Numbered from the stretch's first letter, positions 1-12,014 are shown. The stretch: 64,000 nucleotides of DNA from Mya arenaria (GCF_026914265.1 NC_069136.1:18903715-18967714), one strand, 5' to 3'. A program made the numbers and translations. Notes: a model not told the origin generated them from the sequence alone.

Positions 1-2621
1 AGCTGCTGCTGCCCCTACTGAATCCTCGGCTCCCTCTGTCCCCCCGGCCCCTGCTGAATCCACGGCTCCCACGATCACTTCCTCGACCCCTGAACCCTCC
101 TCCACGACTGCTATACCCTCCATGGTCATCACGGTAACTTCCTCTTCCACCACGGACTGGAAGATTAGATATTAAGCACTTTGGACAAGCATTTAGATTC
201 TAGAAGCATTTTGTTCATAGATATGGTTTTAACATGGTTTTAACAAAGGGCAGGGCTGCTGCAGAAAAGTGAAAATGATACAGGAGGAAAGCGCACATGA
301 AATCGGGCTATTAATTTTTTTTGAGAATATTGATTTGAACAAAGTATATTTTTAAATAAAGTAACATAAAATTTCAACTACCAAATATGTTTTATTTCTA
401 TGTTTTTATAAACACACTATATTTGTTATCAAAACATAAGAAATATTCGATTATCTGAAGCATTTAATTATATGAAAGCAGAAGGGTGCACATGCTGGAC
501 TCCATGAAGACAGAAGGCTGCTAATAAAATGAAACAGGTGCAGCACCCTTCCATTACTCTTTAGTTAAAACTCTTTGAAGAGTTTGATATTTAATTATAA
601 TGCTATTAATTTTCTTTTCAACAAAATATCAGTTATCCCTAAAAAAATTACTTTGGCTGCTTCACTACGCTCACTCGACCCATTCATCATCATTAAGATT
701 TTAATTCATTTCATCTACAACTTCAGCTAAATACTTACATCCGCCTCGGCCCCTGAATCCCCCACGCCCTCCCCTGTCCATGGGTCCTCCTATGCCCCCG
801 GGTTTCACAGCATGGTCAACATGAATTGTCTTTCCTTTGATGTCCTGCTAAAATATTATTTGTTCATTACAAATACATGGCTGATGAAACAAAGATACTG
901 TTTGCTTACCCAATGAAAATACATGTAATCATGTTTGAATATGGTACAACTAAAATAAGAATCTCGAAAATTATCTGTTAAAATAGACAGAAGAGGGGGA
1001 TCTAGAGTTATAGGCCTTCGACTCACATAAATTATAAGTTTTCAGGCTAAGTCAATAGCCAGTGTAACTTTTTGTGGCTACTTACACTGGATAGAAACAC
1101 CAATACTGTTTAATTACTAGGCTTTACAGAGTGGTCTTTCTATCAATTTTGCACCCACTTTTCCAGATTTTCTTGTTTATGAAATACTAACCGACATATG
1201 ATGAAAAAAAATGTCAAGATAATTCTTCTGCAAGACACTTCAACTAGAATCCTGCAGCAGAGCCAATTTTAAGAAACTGGTATTTTTTAATTTGGTCAAA
1301 GTTAGCATTTTAATGTGAAAACTTACCAAAAGATCAACTTATCAACATTTAGTAAATCGGCTGTAGTTAAATATGACTTTGACTCTCTATATTTATATGG
1401 CGCAATGATACATTTATTCTCAATATTGCGTGAGAATAAGTAGTATTTGTTTGCATCCAAAATCCAGGTTTGCCCGCAAAACTTTCCATTAAATCAGGAG
1501 TGGTTGCATTCTCTCTTCTATTATTGAGTAAAACACAAACTGATCTGGGGCGGTATTCATAAACTTCTTGTTTGATCTGGGGCGGTATTCATAAAACTTC
1601 TTAAGTCATTTCTTTACATAGTCAAATTAAAAGAAAGTATTTAAGAGTTTAAAAAAAAATAAAAATTATGTTTATTCAATAAAATTAATGACTATAAAGT
1701 AATTCAGATATTATTTAGTTATTATATCATATGATTAGTGAGATACAGAACTTAAAAAAATGACATTAGATAGGAAATGACTTGAGATGTTTTATGAATA
1801 CTGGTCCAGGTATAAAAGTACATGCACCAGTGTTCATAAGGATGTATTTAAACATTTCAATGTTTTGCATACCTTTTTGTCAAGCACTTTCACTGCTTCA
1901 TCAGCATCTGATGGGTTCTCGTATGTGATAAAACCAAACCCCCTCGATTTGTTTGTCTGCTGGTCTCTCTTTAACAGCACTGAAAGAAGATTTATGTATT
2001 GAGTATTGAACGTATTGAACATATCAAGTCCATAACAAGTATAGAAGATATTTTAAGTTTGCATGTGACTTTGATCAAGTTAATAAAGTGATTAACAACA
2101 TCTTTGTTAACTTTTAAACATAAAATTTTTCATGAAGTGTTCACATACTTAAAAATTAACAAGTACAGCTGAAACAGTTGTCTGAAATCTTATTAGAAAT
2201 ACAGCAGATCATCAGTGCTTCCTTTTAATTCCAGAACAGTTTTAAAAATTAACAACCATGACGTTTACCATGTTGGTAACTTAAACAAAGTTCGGAACAA
2301 TTCATTATTGACCCAATGTCATCTACTCCACTTGTTGTATTACTTCAGAGTTCACATTTTTGAGCGGTTTGTTTTAATTTCATACAGGTATAGGATCAGC
2401 TACCTGGTGTTGCTTGTTGCAAGTATTTAACTCAAATAATAATCCTGATCTCCTTTAATCATTTCGTGTTCATTATTTACATTTCTATTAAAACTTAATA
2501 TAAATTTACCTTCTGTTATTTTTCCAAATTTCCCAAACATTTTTTCGAACTCATCTTCATCAATATCAAAGTCCAAGCCACCCACAAAAATCTTCCCAGG
2601 TCTGTCTTCCAGTGGCATCAT
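1..2621 (-). CDS. CIRBP/RBMX-like glycine-rich RNA-binding protein (3' end beyond the window)
   Basis: Coding exons read on the minus strand are about 2510-2621 (start codon at 2621; a second ATG follows at 2618), 1873-1979, 739-847 (or 739-844) and 1-156, which runs off the left edge. The phases join cleanly. The product opens with an RNA recognition motif: RNP2 appears as KIFVGGL, RNP1 as SRGFGFITY, and the domain ends near GKTIHVDHAVKP. The last two exons encode a tail rich in RGG, FRGRG and SRGFSRG. This is the build of CIRBP, RBM3 and RBMX/hnRNP G proteins, which bind RNA in the nucleus and act in splicing, stability and stress responses. The first coding exon probably starts at an acceptor (TTCTAG) four bases before the ATG, so a 5' UTR exon should lie further right; I could not place it. 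The choice between CIRBP-like and RBMX-like cannot be settled without the C-terminus. Confidence 0.85.
1577..1809. mobile_element. MITE-like TIR element in an intron of the RNA-binding protein gene
   Basis: The ends are imperfect inverted repeats of about 36 bp: the left contains TATTCATAAAACTTCTTAAG and the right, read on the other strand, TATTCATAAAACATCTCAAG. The interior is AT-rich with no coding capacity. The left terminal sequence is present twice in a row, at about 1545 and 1577. The family resembles, but is not identical to, the 255-bp elements in the tRNA array. Confidence 0.65.
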
Positions 2622-2625
2622 GTAT

Positions 2626-4576
2626 CTAGAATGAAAGAGTTACACATAATTTAATGATAAATTAGTTTTTATGTTGGTTGAGAAATTTGCATAAAACTGG
2701 ACTCTACCATGAAATCGGGTAAGTTTGAGTTACATACCTTGTTTCTTTTTTGTATATCAAAGACATAGCTACAATAATGAGCAATCAGGGATACTTTTAT
2801 TATTATTTTGACATTTCTTATGTATCCCTGTAATGCTACAACTCTCTACCATTTAACAACGGGCGAAATGATATACTGAAATAATATGCATTGATGTTGA
2901 ATAATAATGACAAAGTTGTTAAATTTTTATCCGACAGTGATCTGAACTGGATTTAATTTGTCATTAGAGTTGTTATTTTCACATTAATATATTATGGGTC
3001 ACGAATACCATTAAGCATGTACACCATCAGTCAGATTTGTCCCAGATTTACCGATATCGGGATACTTGATAAACAATCGACACTTGTAAGTGTTTAATGA
3101 TAACTTAACATGTTTTTTGGGCATACTGACATAACTTAATATGTGTTTAATAGTAGGCAATAATATTTTCGTAGAAATTTGAATTTATAACGGAGATATT
3201 TTTCAAAATTGTGGCCGCGAGGATTCTCTGCGCAAGGACCACTTGCTACTTTTTGCTGGCCATATTAAAAAAATCATCAAAAGACTCGTTGGCGGCCATT
3301 TAGGTGGACTAATCAAAGACACTGAATATCTTCAGATGTGTTGTTTATCTCATTGTATATACCCAAAATTGTTTTAAACAACATTTAAGTGACAAACAAT
3401 GATCCAGATGCCTGTGCTTTAAATAAATGGAAGCCCTAAATATGTCTTGCATAATATACATGAAGATGTTGAATTCCACGTGATAGAGTCTTAAGATTTT
3501 TGTACATAGCAGACTCGTTCAGGCAGACAGGAAAACACAACAGATGTTAAAATAATAAAACGCTCATTATTGGTTATTAGTCTAAAATAATAGACGTGTT
3601 ATACGGGATTCTTCCAATCCCTAACGTCTAAACGGGAATGTGCAAAAAACGGGGGTGTTTTAAAAATATTGAAATTGTTTTAAGTGAAGTATTTTATGGT
3701 TGAAATTGAACATAAAGAGTTAAATTCATATTTTACCATGTAAGTGAAATGTTATTTTGCACTAAACAAGCATTTAATGCATTAAAACAAGTTGTTTACC
3801 TTTCCAATAAAACGAAAGTTGACTGACACAAATAACAATTATGCGAAGGGGAACAACTCGATACAATCGTAATAACTCGGCCTCCTCCGACAAAGCTTCG
3901 AGATAGACCTTGTTATACACTCGTAACAACTCGGCCATGTCCGAAATGTTCCGAGCGATTTAAAACTGTGCCCTGAAGCCTTGCAGGTGCCCTTCATGTA
4001 TATATCGTTATGTTTTGACAGAATGAAATGAAGAAAAGCCGTCAAACTCATAATTATAAGTTGGATATGTTTTTGTGTGCGTACGGAACTAATATAAAAT
4101 AACATTATCTGGTAATATTTCTTGTTTTTATGATATTTTATAGACGCTATATGCTTTAACCCGGAATCCTGATCGGAACAACTACCCACTTTTGATACTA
4201 AACAATTTGTACGTGAAGGATTTGCCATATCAAAAATCTAAAAAAAATCCGTCAACGTACAATTATTTGGACTATATTGGTTATGGGCTAGAAGTGGGTG
4301 GGGAACGCGTTTCAAACATTTACATTATCAAATCGTATTCAGCTTAAATGAAATTGCAAAATACTCCATAACTAATAAAATAGTGTACTTGTATGTGTAT
4401 AGTTCTTACTTTTTCACAAGATTTTTAGCCTAAATAAAGAAAAATCGACAAATACCTGTTATTCAGAGCCTTTCTTTAAGCTAGCGTGTATATACTGCGC
4501 ATGCGCAACGTAATTCGTTTATCAATGACAATATTCTTAATAATAAGGCATTTCTTTTCAGCAATACAAATGTGTC
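2626..4576. other. Intergenic region, no supported gene
   Basis: AT-rich sequence between the RNA-binding protein gene and the tRNA array. It must hold the promoter and 5' UTR exon of the minus-strand gene, probably in the more GC-rich part near 3200-3320, but no site is clear. A 129-codon minus-strand reading frame at 3839-4228 has no recognisable domain and I do not treat it as a gene. Confidence 0.4.
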
Positions 4577-4648
4577 TCCGGCGTGGTCTAGTGGTTAGGA
4601 TTTCTGGTTTTCACCCAGACGGCCCGGGTTCGATTCCCGGCGCCGGAA
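4577..4648 (+). tRNA. tRNA-Glu (UUC), copy 1
   Basis: A 72-nt cloverleaf with acceptor stem TCCGGCG paired to CGCCGGA, D-arm GGTCTAGTGGTTAGGA containing the A box, anticodon stem TCTGG/CCAGA with loop TTTTCAC (anticodon TTC), and T-arm CCGGGTTCGATTCCCGG containing a perfect B box. A pol III T-run follows within about 5 bases. This copy alone has a C-G pair at position 6 of the acceptor stem where the others have T-A, so the pair is preserved. Nothing repeated lies upstream, so this is the left end of the array. Confidence 0.95.
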
Positions 4649-4984
4649 CACCTTTTTTTTTAAATTAATATAAACACATTACTTTGTTCTGTCTATGAGA
4701 AGGATTACCCTTTTCATTGGTCCCAGGTTATGGCAATACTTTCTTTATAATATTTCGTTCTAACAGGCAATTTAAGCTGTGTTTCGTCCGAACAGTAATT
4801 CAAAATTCAAAATGTTTGTTTTGTCTCGGGGTTTGTATAGTCCCAAATTTTGTGTACAGTAATTGTTAAGTATTATAACTTTGCATCTAAAATCATGTTC
4901 TGTTCGTAAAGGAATAGATGAAAGGAAAATGCCTCATTCAAATGGAAAGCGGCTCTTGAAAACGCTTACAGTGTATATATATAT

Positions 4985-5077
4985 AGACCATCTTTCTTTA
5001 TTGTTAATAGTTTACAATAGTTGAACAAAAAACAGTACTGTATGTCTGTGAGAAGGCAAAGATCCCAGATACTCATG

Positions 5078-5131
<54 letters not shown>

Positions 5132-5224
5132 CATGAGTATCTGGGATCTTTGCCTTCTCACAGACATACAGTACTGTTTTTTGTTCAACTATTGTAAACT
5201 ATTAACAATAAAGAAAGATGGTCT
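4985..5224. repeat. Perfect 240-bp palindrome with an (AT)n centre
   Basis: Arm 4985-5080 and arm 5129-5224 (96 nt each) are exact reverse complements, and the centre is pure AT repeat, so the whole block can fold on itself. The right arm is in the normal spacer orientation: its end resembles the CTTCTCACAGA...AGAAAGATGGTC block of other spacers. The left arm is therefore an inverted duplicate of spacer sequence. Confidence 0.95.
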
Positions 5225-5475
5225 CATGTATAAACATTGATCTTGCGTGTTACATAACATCAAATGCCATTATAAAACAATACATTTGCTTTCAATAAGA
5301 GCAAGGTTTGGATTCGGAACTGTCACGGTGAAATGCCGCGTGCCGAAAAGGGTGATAAAAAGTCGTACGTGTTTATACTATAATGTTAATAATGGTTAAT
5401 ACCGCTTGAAAAAGTTCAGATAAAGTCGTACCTGTACTACAACATGTATAATGGTTCTCTGCGCTTTTCAATGTC

Positions 5476-5547
5476 TCCGGTGTGGTCTAGTGGTTAGGAT
5501 TTCTGGTTTTCACCCAGACGGCCCGGGTTCGATTCCCGGCACCGGAA
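5476..5547 (+). tRNA. tRNA-Glu (UUC), copy 2
   Basis: Full 72-nt cloverleaf with acceptor TCCGGTG/CACCGGA, anticodon TTC, intact A and B boxes, and a T-run just after the 3' end. First tRNA of the A-type spacer. Confidence 0.95.
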
Positions 5548-6184
5548 CATTTTTGTTCTGAATTCATTTTAAGTTCTTTAACTTCGTTCTGATAATACTT
5601 TCTTTATTATATTTTATTCTAATAGGTTAATTCAGCTGTGTTTAGTCCAAATAATAATTCCCACTGATATTCAAAATGTTAATATTGTCTTGTGTTTTAT
5701 AGTCGCAAATTGTGTGTACAGTAAGTGTTACCTATTATAACATTGCATCTTAAATCATGTTCTGTTCGTAAATAAATATGTAAAAGAAAAATGCGTCATT
5801 TTAATGGAAAGAGTTAATAACGCAATTAAAAATTAGAATTTTGCGGCTCTTGAAAACACGCGTTCAGAATCCGGGACGTTTTCCTTCACACAGAAATGGA
5901 AAAAAAAATCCACATTTTCAGTTAACTTTAAAAAGTTTAGAAATATGGTCCATGATGATAACATTGCATATTCGTGTTACATAAGTGTTATTATAAATTA
6001 ATACACTTAAATTGAATAGCTTGAGAGAGTCGCAGTAAAATATGTCCAAAATGATTGCTATTATGGATCTGGCGTAGCTCCGAACAGGGACCATTATAAG
6101 ACGATGTAGGACCGTTCATACCGCATGAAAAGGTTGATAAAAATCGTACAATATGTATAATGGTTCTACAATCATTTCAATGTC

Positions 6185-6256
6185 TCCGGTGTGGTCTAGT
6201 GGTTAGGATTTCTGGTTTTCACCCAGACGGCCCGGGTTCGATTCCCGGCACCGGAA
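6185..6256 (+). tRNA. tRNA-Glu (UUC), copy 3
   Basis: Same sequence as copy 2, with a long T-run terminator. A TATAATGG motif lies about 25 bp upstream, as in most copies. Followed by a B-type spacer with the 255-bp TIR element. Confidence 0.95.
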
Positions 6257-6487
6257 CTTTTTTTCTTTCCGAATTCATTACTACATTTAACTTAGTTCTG
6301 GCAAAAAAATCGATATCATATTTCGTTTCAATCACTTTGACTGTGTTTAGACCGCTCAGTATTTCACACTGATATTCAAAATGTTAATTTTGTCTGCAAT
6401 CTTATAAGTACCACATTGTGTGTACAGTAATCATTAACTTATTAGAACTTACAATTAGATATCAAGTTCTCGTTCGTACATAATGAA

Positions 6488-6742
6488 CAGGCCCCAATTT
6501 CTCGAAACTTCTTAAGCTTAACAGGCTGAAGTCGCATATTTCAATTAGCCAAAATACATACTGAAAATGGATTTTGATAAATGAAATGTGGTTTATTCTG
6601 ATAATCATACAGATTATTCCTACATAATTTCTAAAAATTCTTGAAGAAAAAAATATAACATAATTTTATAGGACAATAAAAAAGAGAGATTAGCTTAATC
6701 CTGTTATAAGGGACTTAAGAAGTTTCGAGAAATTGGTGCCTG
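6488..6742. mobile_element. 255-bp TIR (MITE-like) element, tRNA array copy 1
   Basis: Termini CAGGCCCCAATTTCTCGAAA and, on the other strand, CAGGCACCAATTTCTCGAAA continue as inverted repeats through CTTCTTAAG. The interior is AT-rich and non-coding. It lies in a B spacer; other spacer types lack it at the matching site, so it is an insertion that was later amplified with the array. Target-site duplication is unclear (ATAAT on both sides is a candidate). Confidence 0.8.
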
Positions 6743-7150
6743 ATAATAGGAAAGTGCCTCATTTTGCTTAAAAGTGTTAATAACACAAGTAAAAATTAAA
6801 ACATTGCTTGTGACAATGATCGCACAGAAACTGGGACCTTTTCCTTCTCCCAGATATATTGTTCATTTTTCCTCATTGTAAAGAAACTATGAAAGGTTAG
6901 AAAGATGGGACATATATAAATAAGCATTGCTCTTTCGTGTAACATAGCATAAAATGCCATTTTAAAATAATACACTTGTATTTAATAGAGTTGCTTTAAA
7001 GAGTCGCAGTAAAATATTTCCAAATGCTTTCTATAATGAGTCTGCTGTAACTCCGAATGAGTAGGACCGTTAATACCGCACGAAAAGGTTCAGATAAAGT
7101 CGTACGTGTTACTACAATATCTATAATGGTTCTATGCACTTTTCAATGTC

Positions 7151-7222
7151 TCCGGTGTGGTCTAGTGGTTAGGATTTCTGGTTTTCACCCAGACGGCCCG
7201 GGTTCTATTCCCGGCACCGGAA
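7151..7222 (+). tRNA. tRNA-Glu (UUC), copy 4 with a T-loop change
   Basis: All stems pair as in copy 2, but the T-loop reads TTCTATT instead of TTCGATT, changing the usual purine at position 57 and weakening the B box. It may be transcribed less well. A T-run follows. Confidence 0.88.
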
Positions 7223-7854
7223 CTTTTTTGTTCTGAATTCATTAAGTTCTTTAACTTCGTTCTGACAATACTTTCTTTATTATATTTTATTCTAATAGGC
7301 TAATTCAGCTGTGTTTAGTCCAAATAATAATTCCCACTGATATTCAAAATGTTAATATTGTCTTGTGTTTTATAGTCGCAAATTTTGTGTACAGTAAGTG
7401 TTCCCTATTATAACATTGCATCTTAAATCATGTTCTGTTCGTAAATAAATATGTAAAAGAAAAATGCGTCATTTTAATGAAAAGAGTTAATAACGCAATT
7501 AAAAATTAGAATTTTGCGGCTCTTGAAAACACGCGTTCAGAATCCGGGACGTTTTCCTTCACACAGAAATGGAAAAAAAATCCACATTTTCAGTTAACTT
7601 TAACAAGTTTAGAAATATGGTCCATGATGATAACATTGCATATTCGTGTTACATAAGTGTTATTATAAATTAATACACTTAAATTGAATAGCTTGAGAGT
7701 CGCAGTAAAATATGTCCAAAATGATTGCTATTATGGATCTGGCGTAGCTCCGAACAGGGACCATTATAAGACGATGTAGGACCGTTCATACCGCATGAAA
7801 AGGTTGATAAAAATCGTACAATATGTATAATGGTTCTACAATCATTTCAATGTC

Positions 7855-7926
7855 TCCGGTGTGGTCTAGTGGTTAGGATTTCTGGTTTTCACCCAGACGG
7901 CCCGGGTTCGATTCCCGGCACCGGAA
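7855..7926 (+). tRNA. tRNA-Glu (UUC), copy 5
   Basis: Identical to copy 2 in the tRNA body, with T-run terminator; followed by a B spacer carrying the second TIR element. Confidence 0.95.
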
Positions 7927-8156
7927 CTTTTTTCTTTCCGAATTCATTACTACATTTAACTTAATTCTGGCAATGATTTCGATATCATGTTTCGTTTCAA
8001 TCACTTTGACTGTGTTTAGACCGCTCAGCATTTAACACTGATATTCAAAATGTTAATTTTGTCTGCAATCTTATAAGTACCACATTGTGTGTACAGTAAT
8101 CGTTAACTTATTAGAACTTACAATTAGATATCAAGTTCTCGTTCGTACATAATGAA

Positions 8157-8411
8157 CAGGCCCCAATTTCTCGAAACTTCTTAAGCTTAACAGGCTGAAG
8201 TCGCATATTTCAATTAGCCAAAATACATACTGAAAATGGATTTTGATAAATGAAATGTGGTTTATTCTGATAATCATACAGATTATTCCTACATAATTTC
8301 TAAAAATTCTTGAAGAAAAAAATATAACATAATTTTATAGGACAATAAAAAAGAGAGATTAGCTTAATCCTGTTATAAGGGACTTAAGAAGTTTCGAGAA
8401 ATTGGTGCCTG
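8157..8411. mobile_element. 255-bp TIR element, tRNA array copy 2
   Basis: Near-identical to the element at 6488-6742, at the same place in the B spacer. Confidence 0.8.
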
Positions 8412-8819
8412 ATAATAGGAAAGTGCCTCATTTTGCTTAAAAGTGTTAATAACACAAGTAAAAATTAAAACATTGCTTGTGACAATGATCGCACAGAAAC
8501 TGGGACCTTTTCCTTCTCCCAGATATATTGTTCATTTTTCCTCATTGTAAAGAAACTATGAAAGGTTAGAAAGATGGGACATATATAAATAAGCATTGCT
8601 CTTTCGTGTAACATAGCATAAAATGCCATTTTAAAATAATACACGTGCATTTAATAGAGTTGCTTTAAAGAGTCGCAGTAAAATATTTCCAAATGCTTTC
8701 TATAATGAGTCTGCTGTAACTCCGAATGAGTAGGACCGTTAATACCGCTTGAAAAGGTTCAGATAGAGTCGTACGTGTTACTACAATATCGATAATGGTT
8801 CTATGCATTTTTCAATGTC

Positions 8820-8891
8820 TCCGGTGTGGTCTAGTGGTTAGGATTTCTGGTTTTCACCCAGACGGCCCGGGTTCGATTCCCGGCACCGGAA
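8820..8891 (+). tRNA. tRNA-Glu (UUC), copy 6
   Basis: Intact 72-nt cloverleaf identical to copy 2, T-run terminator, followed by a C-type spacer. Confidence 0.95.
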
Positions 8892-9544
8892 CTTTTTTGT
8901 TCTGAATTCATTACGCTCTTTAACTTCGTCCTGGCAATACTTACTTTATTATATTTCATTCCAATAGGCTTATTCAGCTGTGTTTAGTCTGAACAGTAAT
9001 TCCCACTGATGTTCAAAATGTTAATTTTGTCTCCGGTTTTTTTATAGTCGTAAATTTTGTGTACAGTGGTTGTTACCTATTATAACTTCTCATTTAAGAT
9101 CATGTTCTGTTCGTAAATAAATAGGTGAAAGGAAAATGTCTTATTTAAATGGAAAGCGTTAATAACGCAATTGAAAAATAGAATTTTGCGGCTCTTGAAA
9201 ACGCGCGTTCAGTATCCGAGACTTTTTCCTCAGACATTTTAACTTTTTTCCTCATTGTATGTTATCTTTAAAACGTTTAGAAATATGGTCCCAGATGATA
9301 ACATTGCATGTTCGTGTTACATAACATAAGTGCCAGTATAAATTAATACACTTGCATTTAATAGAGTTGCTTTAGAGAGTCGCAGTAAAATATGTCCAAA
9401 ACGATTTTTATTTTGGATCTGCCGTAGTTCCGAACAGGGACCATCATAAGACAATGCAGGCCAGTAAATACCATGTGGACAGGTTGATAAACGTCGTACG
9501 TGTTACTACAATATCTATAATGGTTCTATGCACATTTCAATGTC

Positions 9545-9616
9545 TCCGGTGTGGTCTAGTGGTTAGGATTTCTGGTTTTCACCCAGACGGCCCGGGTTCG
9601 ATTCCCGGCACCGGAA
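9545..9616 (+). tRNA. tRNA-Glu (UUC), copy 7
   Basis: Intact 72-nt cloverleaf identical to copy 2 with a T-run downstream. It starts the second full A-B-C higher-order unit. Confidence 0.95.
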
Positions 9617-10251
9617 CATTTTTGTTCTGAATTCATTAAGTTCTTTAACTTCGTTCTGATAATACTTTCTTTATTATATTTTATTCTAATAGGTTAATTC
9701 AGCTGTATTTAGTCCAAATAATAATTCCCACTGATATTCAAAATGTTAATATTGTCTTGTGTTTTATAGTCGCAAATTGTGTGTACAGTAAGTGTTACCT
9801 ATTATAACATTGCATCTTAAATCATGTTCTGTTCGTAAATAAATATGTAAAAGAAAAATGCGTCATTTTAATGGAAAGAGTTAATAACGCAATTAAAAAT
9901 TAGAATTTTGCGGCTCTTGGAAACACGCGTTCAGAATCCGGGACGTTTTCCTTCACACAGAAATGGAAAAAAAAATCCACATTTTCAGTTAACTTTAAAA
10001 AGTTTAGAAATATGGTCCATGATGATAACATTGCATATTCGTGTTACATAAGTGTTATTATAAATCAATACACTTAAATTGAATAGCTTGAGAGAGTCGC
10101 AGTAAAATATGTCCAAAATGATTGCTATTATGGATCTGGCGTAGCTCCGAACAGGGACCATTTTAAGACGATGTAGGACCGTTCATACCGCATGAAAAGG
10201 TTGATAAAAATCGTACAATATGTATAATGGTTCTACAATCATTTCAATGTC

Positions 10252-10323
10252 TCCGGTGTGGTCTAGTGGTTAGGATTTCTGGTTTTCACCCAGACGGCCC
10301 GGGTTCGATTCCCGGCACCGGAA
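10252..10323 (+). tRNA. tRNA-Glu (UUC), copy 8
   Basis: Intact 72-nt cloverleaf identical to copy 2, T-run terminator, followed by a B spacer. Confidence 0.95.
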
Positions 10324-10553
10324 CTTTTTTCTTTCCGAATTCATTACTACATTTAACTTAGTTCTGGCAATAATTTCGATATCATATTTCGTTTCAATCA
10401 CTTTGACTGTGTTTAGACCGCTCAGCATTTAACACTGATATTCAAAATGTTAATTTTGTCTGCAATCTTATAAGTACCACATTGTGTGTACAGTAATCGT
10501 TAACTTATTAGAACTTACAATTAGATATCAAGTTCTCGTTCGTACATAATGAA

Positions 10554-10808
10554 CAGGCCCCAATTTCTCGAAACTTCTTAAGCTTAACAGGCTGAACTCG
10601 CTTATTTCAATTAGCCAAAATACATACTGAAAATGGATTTTGATAAATGAAATGTGGTTTATTCTGATAATCATACAGATTATTCCTACATAATTTCTAA
10701 AAATTCTTGAAGAAGTAAATAAAACATCATTTTATAAGACAATAAAAAAGAGAGATTAGCTTAATCCTGTTATAAGGGACTTAAGAAGTTTCGAGAAATT
10801 GGTGCCTG
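10554..10808. mobile_element. 255-bp TIR element, tRNA array copy 3
   Basis: Same element and position as at 6488 and 8157, with a few substitutions. Confidence 0.8.
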
Positions 10809-11216
10809 ATGATAGGAAAATGCCTCATTTTGCTTAAAAGTGTTAATAACACAAGTAAAAATTAAAACATTGCTTGTGACAATGATCGCACAGAAACTGG
10901 GACTTTTTCCTTCTCCCAGATATATTGTTCATTTTTCCTCATTGTAAAGAAACTATGAAAGGTTAGAAAGATGGGACATATATAAATAAGCATTGCTCTT
11001 TCGTGTAACATAGCATAAAATGCCATTTTAAAATAATACACGTGCATTTAATAGAGTTGCTTTAAAGAGTCGCAGTAAAATATTTCCAAATGCTTTCTAT
11101 AATGAGTCTGCTGTAACTCCGAATGAGTAGGACCGTTAATACCGCTTGAAAAGGTTCAGATAAAGTCGTACGTGTTACTACAATATCGATAATGGTTCTA
11201 TGCATTTTTCAATGTC

Positions 11217-11288
11217 TCCGGTGTGGTCTAGTGGTTAGGATTTCTGGTTTTCACCCAGACGGCCCGGGTTCGATTCCCGGCACCGGAA
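11217..11288 (+). tRNA. tRNA-Glu (UUC), copy 9
   Basis: Intact 72-nt cloverleaf identical to copy 2, long T-run, followed by a C spacer. Confidence 0.95.
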
Positions 11289-11942
11289 CTTTTTTTGTTC
11301 TGAATTCATTACGCTCTTTAACTTCGTCCTGGCAATACTTACTTTATTATATTTCATTCCAATAGGCTTATTCAGCTGTGTTTAGTCTGAACAGTAATTC
11401 CCACTGATGTTCAAAATGTTAGTTTTGTCTCCGGTTTTTTTATAGTCGCAAATTTTGTGTACAGTGGTTGTTACCTATTATAACTTCTCATTTAAGATCA
11501 TGTTCTGTTCGTAAATAAATAGGTGAAAGGAAAATGTCTTATTTAAATGGAAAGCGTTAATAACGCAATTGAAAAATAGAATTTTGCGGCTCTTGAAAAC
11601 GCGCGTTCAGTATCCGAGACTTTTTCCTCAGACATTTTAACTTTTTCCCTCATTGTATGTTATCTTTAAAACGTTTAGAAATATGGTCCCAGATGATAAC
11701 ATTGCATGTTCGTGTTACATAACATAAGTGCCAGTATAAATTAATACACTTGCATTTAATAGAGTTGCTTTAGAGAGTCGCAGTAAAATATGTCCAAAAC
11801 GATTTTTATTTTGGATCTGCCGTAGTTCCGAACAGGGACCATCATAATACAATGCAGGCCAGTAAATACCATGTGGACAGGTTGATAAACGTCGTACGTG
11901 TTACTACAATATCGATAATGGTTCTATACACTTTTCAATGTC

Positions 11943-12014
11943 TCCGGTGTGGTCTAGTGGTTAGGATTTCTGGTTTTCACCCAGACGGCCCGGGTTCGAT
12001 TCCCGGCACCGGAA
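11943..12014 (+). tRNA. tRNA-Glu (UUC), copy 10
   Basis: Intact 72-nt cloverleaf identical to copy 2. This is the last copy without base changes; its following spacer is shortened by an internal deletion. Confidence 0.95.

Noticed and set aside
3839-4228. 129-codon minus-strand frame near the RNA-binding protein gene
   Set aside because: No domain, no splice partner, AT-rich chance frame.
8465-11047. Two identical 61-codon minus-strand frames in the tRNA array (8465-8650 and 10862-11047)
   Set aside because: Their identity comes from the B spacer repeat. The third B spacer does not keep the frame, so it is not a conserved peptide gene.
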